In this document: positions 1 through 6,273 of the stretch, in pieces
Layout of the letters: every line of letters starts with the position of its first letter
Position numbering within the stretch: the first letter of the stretch is position 1
DNA from: an uncultured Eubacteriales bacterium
GTDB lineage: Bacteria; Bacillota; Clostridia; Oscillospirales; Oscillospiraceae
Assembly: GCA_900553135.1 (NCBI GenBank)
Contig: USCO01000017.1
Coordinates: 1-26,183 of the forward strand
Direction: 5' to 3'
Length of the DNA stretch: 26,183 bases
Notes under the pieces: model-generated
What the model was told of the DNA's origin: nothing
Database searches by the model: none
What the model saw: the letters and a program-made list of their open reading frames with translations, nothing else
Made by a program: the position numbers and the translations under genes

Positions 1-253
1 TGTCCTCATAGACCACATCCAGGGGAATGTCCTGGGGCAGCACCTCCACAGGCTGGGGGTCGGGGAGGTCCACCTCCACCACGTCCCCCGGGGCGGTGCG
101 CTGGTTCTTCTTGGCCGCCTTGCCGTTATACAGCACCGCCCCCTGCTCCAGCAGGCGCTGGGCCGCCGAGCGGGTCAGCCCCGCCTCCTGCCGGGCCAGA
201 AAGGCGTCCAGCCGCTCTCCGCCCTCCTGGACGGGAAAGGTGAGGCGGCTCAC
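1..253 (-). CDS. RluA/RluD-family 23S rRNA pseudouridine synthase, N-terminal part (cut by window edge)
   Basis: Only the first 84 codons are visible; the catalytic domain lies beyond position 1. The translated start (SRLTFPVQEGGERLDAFLA, then RSAAQRLLEQGAVLYNGK and a GDVVEVDLP stretch) is an S4 RNA-binding domain. It leads into the linker DIPLDVVYED that precedes the catalytic domain of RluA/RluD enzymes, which convert uridine to pseudouridine in 23S rRNA. The start is a GTG at 251-253. It overlaps the TGA stop of lspA (250-252) as GTGA, so translation of the two genes is probably coupled. The lspA-rluD order is common in Firmicutes. Which uridine is modified cannot be told from the S4 domain alone. 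Confidence 0.86.
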   Translation of the reverse strand, partial: MSRLTFPVQEGGERLDAFLARQEAGLTRSAAQRLLEQGAVLYNGKAAKKNQRTAPGDVVEVDLPDPQPVEVLPQDIPLDVVYED

Positions 254-708
254 AGCTTCTTCTCCAGCCGGTCGGCCAGCAGCAGATAGTAGGCGGCGGC
301 ACCGATGGTGCCCACCACCAGGCAGATATCAGCCACATTGAACACGGCAAAATCCATAAACAGCACGTTGAACATATCCACCACATAGCCCTGGAAGGCC
401 CGGTCGATGAGGTTGCCCACCGCTCCGGCCAGCACCAGGGACAGGCACACCCGGCCCAGGGGGTGGCGAAAGAACTTTTTGACCAGGGCCAGGGCCAGCA
501 CCACCGACATCACCAGGGAGATGAGGGTGAGAATCCAGGTGTGCTGGGCAAAGAGGGAGAAGGCCGCACCGGTGTTTTTCACGTAGGTGAGGTCCAAAAT
601 ATGGGGTAAAAAGGGGACGTGGGTGCCCAGGGGAATATTCTGCACCACCAGGTACTTCACCAGCTGGTCCAGAGCCACCAGGGCCACGACGAGAATGGCA
701 TAAAGCAT
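250..708 (-). CDS. lspA: Lipoprotein signal peptidase (signal peptidase II)
   Basis: This is an integral membrane aspartyl protease that removes the signal peptide of diacylglyceryl-modified prolipoproteins. The 152-residue product has the usual length and about four hydrophobic segments. Family motifs are intact: DQLVKYL in the first helix, NTGAAFSLF, GNLIDR and FNVADICLVVG, which carry the two catalytic aspartates. The frame stays open upstream, but I chose the ATG at 706-708. AAGGAGAA sits just before it, and the encoded MLYAILVVALVALDQ is the typical LspA start. The gene is followed by a GTGA overlap with a pseudouridine synthase and is divergent from the radical-SAM gene at 857. Confidence 0.95.
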   Translation of the reverse strand: MLYAILVVALVALDQLVKYLVVQNIPLGTHVPFLPHILDLTYVKNTGAAFSLFAQHTWILTLISLVMSVVLALALVKKFFRHPLGRVCLSLVLAGAVGNLIDRAFQGYVVDMFNVLFMDFAVFNVADICLVVGTIGAAAYYLLLADRLEKKL

Positions 709-752
709 AGCAGTTCTCCTTGTATCGGCGACATCAGACGGGTTTGGATTCC

Positions 753-781
753 ATTTTACCATGTTCCCCACAGGGGGGCAA
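753..781 (-). promoter_or_regulatory. sigma-A-type promoter for lspA
   Basis: Read on the minus strand, TTGCCC (776-781) is followed after 17 bp by TAAAAT (753-758). This gives a 5' leader of about 40 nt before the lspA start at 708. It was identified by eye from the consensus and is not experimentally known. Confidence 0.6.
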
Positions 782-799
782 CGAAAAAATTTTGCCGCG

Positions 800-828
800 T
801 TGACGGGGCGGTTTGGAAAGAATACAAT
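800..828 (+). promoter_or_regulatory. sigma-A-type promoter for the radical-SAM activase gene
   Basis: TTGACG (800-805) and TACAAT (823-828) are separated by exactly 17 bp and differ from consensus by one base each. They are followed by an AAAGGAGGG ribosome site (842-850) and the ATG at 857. The promoter lies back to back with the lspA promoter, the two -35 boxes being 18 bp apart. Confidence 0.75.
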
Positions 829-856
829 AGGAGACGCGAGCAAAGGAGGGCTGGCC

Positions 857-1549
857 ATGGAGATCCAAGGGCTGCAAAAAATGAGTTTGCTGGACTACCC
901 GGGAAAGGTGGCCTGCACCGTGTTTCTGGGGGGCTGCAACTTCCGCTGCCCCTTCTGCCACAATGGGGAGCTGGTGCTGGCCCCCGCCCCGGCAGAGCTG
1001 GACAGCGGGGAGCTGCTGACCTTTCTGGAAAAGCGCAGGAAACTGCTGGACGGGGTGTGCGTCACCGGGGGCGAGCCCCTGCTGCGCCCCGATCTGCCTG
1101 AGCTTCTGAAGGCCATCAAGACCCTGGGCTACCCGGTGAAGCTGGACACCAACGGCAGCCGCCCGGAGGAGCTGCGGCGTCTGGTGGAGGGGGGCCTGGT
1201 GGACTACGTGGCTATGGACGTGAAAAACAGCCCCGAGGGCTACCCCCGCACCGTGGGGGTGCCGGACCTGGACCTGGGGCCCATCCGGGAGAGCGTCAGC
1301 TACCTGCTGTCGGGGGCGGTGGACTACGAGTTTCGCACCACGGTGGTGCGGGAGCTCCACAGCCGGGCGGATTTTGAGCAGCTGGGGCCCTGGCTCCAGG
1401 GGGCCCGGCGGTACTATCTCCAGGCCTTTGTGGACCGGGAGACGGTGATCTCTCCCGGCCTGCATCCCTGGGGCAAGGAGGAGATGCTGGGCTTTGCCCG
1501 GCAGATGGAGCCCTGGGTGCAGGAAGTGTCCCTGCGGGGAATAGATTAA
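857..1549 (+). CDS. Radical-SAM activating protein, NrdG2-type (anaerobic ribonucleotide reductase activase-like)
   Basis: The 230-residue protein has the radical-SAM cluster motif CNFRCPFC (Cys27, Cys31, Cys34) near the N-terminus, then VTGGEPLL, which contacts S-adenosylmethionine, and DTNGSRPEEL. These match the short activases annotated as anaerobic ribonucleoside-triphosphate reductase activating protein (NrdG2 type). Those enzymes generate a glycyl radical on a partner using a [4Fe-4S] cluster and SAM. The ATG at 857 is preceded by AAAGGAGGG at 7-nt spacing; the frame upstream of it is non-coding promoter. No nrdD or other glycyl-radical enzyme is visible beside it, so the partner is unproven. 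The gene stands alone between its own promoter and a terminator. Confidence 0.83.
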   Translation: MEIQGLQKMSLLDYPGKVACTVFLGGCNFRCPFCHNGELVLAPAPAELDSGELLTFLEKRRKLLDGVCVTGGEPLLRPDLPELLKAIKTLGYPVKLDTNGSRPEELRRLVEGGLVDYVAMDVKNSPEGYPRTVGVPDLDLGPIRESVSYLLSGAVDYEFRTTVVRELHSRADFEQLGPWLQGARRYYLQAFVDRETVISPGLHPWGKEEMLGFARQMEPWVQEVSLRGID

Positions 1550-1550
1550 A

Positions 1551-1582
1551 AAAAGCGAGGTGCGTTTGCACCTCGCTTTTTT
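1551..1582. terminator. Bidirectional intrinsic terminator between convergent genes
   Basis: A perfect 9-bp stem (GCGAGGTGC 1555-1563, loop GTTT, GCACCTCGC 1568-1576) has a run of T after it and a run of A before it. It can stop transcription of the activase gene (plus) and of the cyclic-di-GMP enzyme gene (minus, ending at 1594). Confidence 0.9.
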
Positions 1583-1593
1583 ATTGCTCACAA

Positions 1594-4500
1594 TCAGCCC
1601 TGCTGTCCCAGCAGGTCGTACAGCTGAGAGACCTCCATGGGCACGCCGTAGTAGAAGCCCTGAATGAGGTCGCACCCCGCTGCCATGACCAGCCGGGCCT
1701 CGGCCTCGGTCTCCACGCCCTCGGCGCACACCTGCTTGCCAAACTGGTGGCAGGCGTAGACGATGCTCTCGATAAACTTGCGTCGGTCGGGGGACCGGGA
1801 CAGCTGGTGCAGCAGGGAGCGGTCCAGCTTCACCACGTTGGCCGGGCAGCGCAGCAGCAGGGACAGGGAGGAGTAGCCCTCGCCGAAGTCGTCCAGGGCC
1901 ACCGACATGCCCAGTTCCTTGCACTGCTCCACAAAGTGCTCCAGCTGCTCGGGGGTCTCGTTGAAGTGGGTCTCTGTGAGCTCCATGAGCAGATGGGACC
2001 CGTCGGAGCGGTAGCGCTCCAGAGTCTGGCGCATGAAGGGAAGAAAACCCTGGTCCATGATCTGGGGGTAGCTCACGTTGAAGGACAGGAAGAAATCGGG
2101 GGACAGGGTGGTCAGGCGGCCGCAGGCACGCACCGCCTGCTCAAAGAGCCACCGCCCCACGGTAAGGATCTGCTTGTTCTTCTCCAGCAGGGGGATGAAC
2201 ACGTCGGGCTGCACGTCCCGCCCGTGGAAGCGCCAGCGCAGCAGGGCCTCGCCCCCGGCGATGGTCTTGCCGTCGGCGGCCAAAATGGGCTGCACCACCA
2301 TGCGGAAGCCCGTGCAGCCGTTGACCACGCAGCGGCTCAGCTCCAGGGCCAGCTGGGCCTGGGCCCGCTGGCGCAGCAGCTCCTGGGGAGAGTGGACCAC
2401 ATAGTCCAGCTGGGGAAAGTCCTTGGCGTGGGCCATCAGGGCCAGGGTGCGCTCGATGATGCCCTGGGGCGGCCCGGCGGTGTCCTTGGCGTGGAGGATG
2501 CCCTGGGAGGAGGGCACCCGCACCAGGATATCGAAGGAGCGGTAGGCCCGCTCGATGAGGGCGCGGATCTCGGTGGCCGCCTGCTCGGGGGTGAGGGAGC
2601 CCTGGGGCACCACCGCCATAAAGCGCAGGCCGTCCAGGCGGTAGAGCTGCAGGCTCTGGCCGAAGTGCTCTCCCAGCTGGTCGGCCACCTGGCGCAGCAG
2701 GCGGTCGGCGGTCTCACGGCCCCGGGACTCGTTGATCTCGGAGAAGTTATGCAGGCAGAAGCCCACCACCGAGAAGGAGATCCCCCGCTTTTGCAGCTGG
2801 GAGAGCATGAGGATGGCGGTATACACCCGGGGGATGTTGGTCACCGGGTCGATAATAAAGTCCTGGGCCTGGCGGGAGATACACCCGGAGAAGAACAGGG
2901 GGCGGCTGCCGTCCTCGCTCCAGCGCAGGGAACCCCGGCAGTGAATCCACACCTGGTTGCCCTTCCGGTCCCGCACCCGGTAGCGCAGGTTGTGGGTGGT
3001 GCGCTTTTCCGCCAGCATGGCGGCGATGTCCCCCCGGTAGAGCTCCAGGTCCTCGGGGTAGCTGATGCGCTTCTCCCAGGCCCCCAGCAGGTCGGAGACC
3101 ACGTTGCCGGAAAAGCCGAAGGTGTCCCGCAGGTTGTCGGAGATATAAAACAGGTTGGACTGCATGTCGCCAAAGAACAGGTAGTTGGGGGCCCCCTCCA
3201 TGGTGATGGACTCAAAGAGGGACTGGGGGTCAAAGTAACTGTTCTGAACGAACTGGCCAAAGAGGGAGGGAGCCTCCACCCGCTCCTGCTGCCGGGGGCT
3301 CTTGCGGTGGACCTGGACCCCGGTGCGGGCGCTGACCTCGTCGTAGTAGTCCCGCTTGTCCTCGTACATGGCCTCGTCGGCCTGGGTGATGAGGGCCTGC
3401 AGGTTGGTGGGGCCGTCCCCCGTCCAGGCGGCGCCCACGGCGATGTGGTGGCCCCCCTGCTCCACCTGGCGGCGCAGCTGGCGGGTGCGGCGCTCAAACT
3501 CCTGCTTGTCCATGTCGGGACACAGGATGACAAACTCGTCGCCGCCGGTGCGGAACACCCCCTTCTTGGGGAAGTTCTCCTCCAGCAGGCGGCAGCACTC
3601 CACGATGAGGTGGTCCCCCGCCTCGTGGCCCAGCAGGTCGTTGACCTGCTTGAGGCCGGAGATATCGCAGTAGACCACGCCCATCTTGGTCCAGGTCTGG
3701 CGGCGGGCGCAGGCCTCGGACATGGCGTGGCGGTTGCGGGCCCCGGTGAGCTGGTCGTGGAAGCTGAGGAATTCCAGCCGCTGGATCAGGTCCCGGCGCT
3801 TGAGGATGGAGGTGACAAAGTAGCCGATGACGTGGAGGAAGGGCCGCAGCATGGGCAGGGTCTCCCGCCCCGGGTTGTCCACCCCTAGAAAGCCCGCAAA
3901 GTGCTCCTCGGAGCGCAGGGGGGCGGCCACCAGGCTGCGGATGTTCTGGTACTTCATGGCCCCGTAGGCGGCGGGGTGCCGGGTGCGGATCTGCTCCACA
4001 TCCTCCACCACCACCAGCTCTCCCCGCTCAAAGGCGGGCAGCCACCAGTCGATGGTCTCCAGGGGCTCCCCCTGGAGCACCTGCTTCTGGGGCAGCACCC
4101 CGGGGGCGCACCACTCGTAGGTGTTGTCCAGGGCGGCCTCGCCGCTGCATTCAAACAGATAGGCCCGGTCGCAGCCGAAGCGCTCCCCCACAAAGGCCAG
4201 CAGCACCTCCAGGGCCCGGTCGGGGTCGGTGCAGGCGTGGGTGCGCTGGAGGCACTCGTTCACCAGAGAGTCGCTGTAGGCGCACAGCAGAGCCCCAAAG
4301 CCCTGCTCCAGCGCCTCGCTGGCCGCCCGGGCGATCTCCAGACGGCAGCGGCGGCCGTTCCAGGTGAGGGCGGTGTCCTGGATCTCCACCCGCTGCTTGA
4401 GCAGCGGGTTTTGGTAGTTCCAGTGGTACAGCTCCCCCTCCTGCAGCCGCTTGTTGGAGCAGAATTCGCAGGGGGCGGCCCGGCCCTGGAGCAGCAGGTG

Positions 4501-4647
4501 ACAGGGCATCCCCCGGTAGCCGTCGGGCTCGTCCACCCCCAGGGCGTGGCGCAGGCTGTGGTTCATATACAGCAGCTCGTGGGTGTCCATGTCCGCCACA
4601 TAGACAAACTCGGCCAGATGTTCAAAAATCTCCCAGTTCCAATCCAT
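1594..4647 (-). CDS. Multidomain cyclic-di-GMP enzyme: PAS-GAF-GGDEF-PAS-degenerate GGDEF-EAL
   Basis: This 1017-residue, apparently soluble signalling protein contains: a PAS-like domain (about 1-110) with a cysteine cluster (Cys49, Cys60, Cys63); a GAF domain (about 140-285); a GGDEF domain (about 293-435) with intact GGDEF at 368-372 and no RxxD inhibitory site five residues before it; a PAS_3-like domain (about 465-595); a second, degenerate GGDEF (about 598-750) in which the signature has become LDGLRF (671-676); and an EAL domain (about 765-1017). The EAL motifs are intact: EALLRW (800-805), N857, E889, DDFGEGYSSL (919-928), K940, AEGVET (975-980) and Q996. It could therefore both make and break cyclic-di-GMP; phosphodiesterase activity looks the safer prediction. 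The start has CAGGAGGTAAGG before it. The gene sits 24 nt beyond a terminator hairpin that follows secG, and no clear promoter of its own is visible. Confidence 0.93.
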   Translation of the reverse strand: MDWNWEIFEHLAEFVYVADMDTHELLYMNHSLRHALGVDEPDGYRGMPCHLLLQGRAAPCEFCSNKRLQEGELYHWNYQNPLLKQRVEIQDTALTWNGRRCRLEIARAASEALEQGFGALLCAYSDSLVNECLQRTHACTDPDRALEVLLAFVGERFGCDRAYLFECSGEAALDNTYEWCAPGVLPQKQVLQGEPLETIDWWLPAFERGELVVVEDVEQIRTRHPAAYGAMKYQNIRSLVAAPLRSEEHFAGFLGVDNPGRETLPMLRPFLHVIGYFVTSILKRRDLIQRLEFLSFHDQLTGARNRHAMSEACARRQTWTKMGVVYCDISGLKQVNDLLGHEAGDHLIVECCRLLEENFPKKGVFRTGGDEFVILCPDMDKQEFERRTRQLRRQVEQGGHHIAVGAAWTGDGPTNLQALITQADEAMYEDKRDYYDEVSARTGVQVHRKSPRQQERVEAPSLFGQFVQNSYFDPQSLFESITMEGAPNYLFFGDMQSNLFYISDNLRDTFGFSGNVVSDLLGAWEKRISYPEDLELYRGDIAAMLAEKRTTHNLRYRVRDRKGNQVWIHCRGSLRWSEDGSRPLFFSGCISRQAQDFIIDPVTNIPRVYTAILMLSQLQKRGISFSVVGFCLHNFSEINESRGRETADRLLRQVADQLGEHFGQSLQLYRLDGLRFMAVVPQGSLTPEQAATEIRALIERAYRSFDILVRVPSSQGILHAKDTAGPPQGIIERTLALMAHAKDFPQLDYVVHSPQELLRQRAQAQLALELSRCVVNGCTGFRMVVQPILAADGKTIAGGEALLRWRFHGRDVQPDVFIPLLEKNKQILTVGRWLFEQAVRACGRLTTLSPDFFLSFNVSYPQIMDQGFLPFMRQTLERYRSDGSHLLMELTETHFNETPEQLEHFVEQCKELGMSVALDDFGEGYSSLSLLLRCPANVVKLDRSLLHQLSRSPDRRKFIESIVYACHQFGKQVCAEGVETEAEARLVMAAGCDLIQGFYYGVPMEVSQLYDLLGQQG

Positions 4648-4670
4648 ACCTTACCTCCTGTGGCTTGGCG

Positions 4671-4706
4671 AAAAAACGCCCCGGGCGCGGGTGCGTCCGG
4701 GGCGTT
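4671..4706 (-). terminator. Intrinsic terminator after secG
   Basis: On the minus strand a 10-bp perfect stem (AACGCCCCGG 4697-4706 pairing with CCGGGGCGTT 4675-4684, 12-nt loop) runs straight into six T. It lies 19 nt after the secG stop and 24 nt before the start of the cyclic-di-GMP enzyme gene. Confidence 0.85.
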
Positions 4707-4724
4707 CACGGTGTAGATGTTGAT

Positions 4725-4958
4725 TTAGATCAGGCACAGGATCAGGGTGAGCACCATGAAAGCCACAGCCACCCACTTGGTCATCTTCGCCAGCTTGGAA
4801 TCCCAGGTCTTGGCCTTATTCTTGGACAGGAAGGTGTCCACGCCGCCGGCGATGGCACCGGACAGGCCGGCGCTCTTACCGGACTGCAGCATAACCACGG
4901 CCACCAGGACCAGCCCGCACAGGACCTGAATCACAGTCAGAACCAACTTCATCGTCAT
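4725..4958 (-). CDS. secG: Preprotein translocase subunit SecG
   Basis: This small membrane subunit of the SecYEG channel assists SecA-driven export. With the start at 4958 the product has 77 residues, the usual size. It has two hydrophobic helices (LVLTVIQVLCGLVLVAVVML and WVAVAFMVLTLILCLI) flanking the family signature LQSGKSAGLSGAIAGG. The start is ambiguous: ATGs at 4967, 4958 and 4952 are all in frame behind GAAAGGAAC. The first is too close to that site (about 3 nt) and the third rather far, so 4958 is the compromise. A single-gene unit is suggested by its own promoter and terminator. Confidence 0.93.
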   Translation of the reverse strand: MTMKLVLTVIQVLCGLVLVAVVMLQSGKSAGLSGAIAGGVDTFLSKNKAKTWDSKLAKMTKWVAVAFMVLTLILCLI

Positions 4959-5034
4959 CGTTGTCATCGTTCCTTTCAAGCCCAGCAAGGGCGAAAAATC
5001 GTAATTACCCCGGCAGTTCACCGACGCAGAGATT

Positions 5035-5063
5035 ATCATAGCACACAAGGGTCAAAAGTGCAA
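5035..5063 (-). promoter_or_regulatory. sigma-A-type promoter for secG
   Basis: On the minus strand TTGCAC (5058-5063), a 17-bp spacer and TATGAT (5035-5040) form a near-consensus promoter in an AT-rich patch. The leader before secG would be about 70 nt. No convincing terminator for ridA was seen upstream, so some read-through from ridA is possible. Confidence 0.7.
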
Positions 5064-5121
5064 GTCTTTTTGTCAAAAACCTCCACATTCTCCCCTTTGT
5101 CCAAAAAAATGCCGGAAAATC

Positions 5122-5499
5122 TTACAGCTGGGCGATGGCCTCGATCTCCACCAGCACGTCCTTGGGCAGCCGGGCCACCTGCACGGCAGAGCGGGCGGGG
5201 TAGGGCTCCTGGAAGAACTGGGCGTAGACCTCGTTCATGGCGGCAAAGTCCTCCATGTTCTGCAGGAACACGGTGGTCTTGACCACGGCGCCCATGTTGG
5301 TGCCCGCGGCGTTGAGGATGGCCTTGATGTTGTTCAGGGACTGGCGGGCCTGCTCCTGGATGCCGCCCTCCACCACAGCGCCGGTCTCGGGATCGATGGG
5401 CACCTGGCCGGAGGTGAACATCAGATCGCCCACCTTCACCGCCTGGGAGTAGGGACCGATGGCAGCGGGGGCCTTGTCGGTGTGAATGACCTCTTTCAT
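5122..5499 (-). CDS. ridA: RidA-family reactive enamine/imine deaminase
   Basis: The 125-residue YjgF/YER057c/UK114 protein has the usual length. RidA hydrolyses reactive 2-aminoacrylate-type enamines/imines released by PLP enzymes and forms a trimer in the cytoplasm. The core motifs are present: AIGPYSQAVKVGDLMFTSGQ at the N-terminus, and PARSAVQVARLPKD with the key arginine at Arg103, followed by the acidic tail VEIEAIAQL. The start is preceded by AAAGGAG at good spacing. It lies 41 nt downstream of the signal peptidase gene on the same strand with no terminator between, so the two are probably co-transcribed. The pairing looks positional rather than functional. Confidence 0.95.
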   Translation of the reverse strand: MKEVIHTDKAPAAIGPYSQAVKVGDLMFTSGQVPIDPETGAVVEGGIQEQARQSLNNIKAILNAAGTNMGAVVKTTVFLQNMEDFAAMNEVYAQFFQEPYPARSAVQVARLPKDVLVEIEAIAQL

Positions 5500-5540
5500 A
5501 ACAAACGCTCCTTTATATTCTGATTGGGATCAGCTTGCGC

Positions 5541-6173
5541 TTACAGGGCCCCGAAGCGGGACAGGGGGAAGATGGAGAACACCGCCTTGCCCAGGACATA
5601 GCCCTCGTCGATGGTGCCCACACCGGCGTCCCGGCTGTCCTTGGAGCCGTTGCGGTTGTCGCCCAGGACGAAGATGGAACCCTCGGGCACCTCCACGTGG
5701 ATGTCCCCGTTTCCGTAGATGTCCCACATGGGCTCCAGGATATAGGGCTCGTCCAGGGCCTCGCCGTCCACATAGACAGTATTGCTCTCGTAGTCGATGT
5801 CCACCGTCTGGCCGCCGGTGGCGATGACCCGCTTGACGATGGCCACCCCGTTGAGGGTCTCGGCGGTGGTCTTGTTCAGCACCACGATGTCCCCCTGCTG
5901 GGGGGTGTAGCCCAGGGACCACACCAGCAGCAGCTCATTGTCCTGCAGGGTAGGGTCCATGGAGTGGCCGTCCACCCGGGTGAGACGGCCGAAAAAGGTG
6001 AATACCAGCACCAGACACACCAGCGCGGTGGTCAGGGCGTTGAGCCAATAAAACAGATCGTCGGAGGAGGACTTCTTTTCCTCCTTCTTGGGTTCTCCCT
6101 CCTGGGAGAGGGGTTCGCCGGGCGCAGACTCCTCCGGCAGGAGGGGGTCGTCCCGTCTCATTTCCTCGGACAT
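5541..6173 (-). CDS. lepB: Type I signal peptidase
   Basis: This membrane-bound serine protease cleaves signal peptides from exported proteins. The 210-residue product starts with an acidic, proline-rich cytoplasmic tail of about 40 residues and has one transmembrane helix (about 43-62: LNALTTALVCLVLVFTFFG). The catalytic domain carries Ser71 in GHSMDPTL, Lys114 in AIVKRVIATGG, and the conserved GDNRNGSKDSR box. A single N-terminal helix and this length fit Gram-positive SipS-type enzymes. I chose the ATG at 6171-6173 because GGAGG sits 7 nt before it; an in-frame ATG 18 nt upstream has no such site. It heads a likely two-gene unit with ridA. Confidence 0.94.
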   Translation of the reverse strand: MSEEMRRDDPLLPEESAPGEPLSQEGEPKKEEKKSSSDDLFYWLNALTTALVCLVLVFTFFGRLTRVDGHSMDPTLQDNELLLVWSLGYTPQQGDIVVLNKTTAETLNGVAIVKRVIATGGQTVDIDYESNTVYVDGEALDEPYILEPMWDIYGNGDIHVEVPEGSIFVLGDNRNGSKDSRDAGVGTIDEGYVLGKAVFSIFPLSRFGAL

Positions 6174-6244
6174 TGGGTTACCTCCGGTCAAAACTGGGTG
6201 ACGCCAACCCTTGCTTTTGGGGCAAAGGGGGCGTCTTTCTTGGC

Positions 6245-6273
6245 ATTATACCCCTTTTTACAGAAGAACGCAA
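6245..6273 (-). promoter_or_regulatory. sigma-A-type promoter for lepB-ridA
   Basis: On the minus strand TTGCGT (6268-6273), 17 bp, then a perfect TATAAT (6245-6250). The -35 box lies inside the last codons of the SbcC-like gene, whose stop is at 6258-6260. Confidence 0.78.

Noticed and set aside
1747..3888. Long open frame on the plus strand inside the cyclic-di-GMP enzyme gene (also shorter ones at 3901-4716)
   Set aside because: It is antisense to a gene with complete GGDEF and EAL motifs. The translation is low-complexity, rich in Gly, His, Leu, Gln and Val as expected from the complement of high-GC codons, and shows no domain.
5080..5121. Possible terminator after ridA
   Set aside because: A T-rich stretch exists on the minus strand but I could not find a stable stem directly before it.
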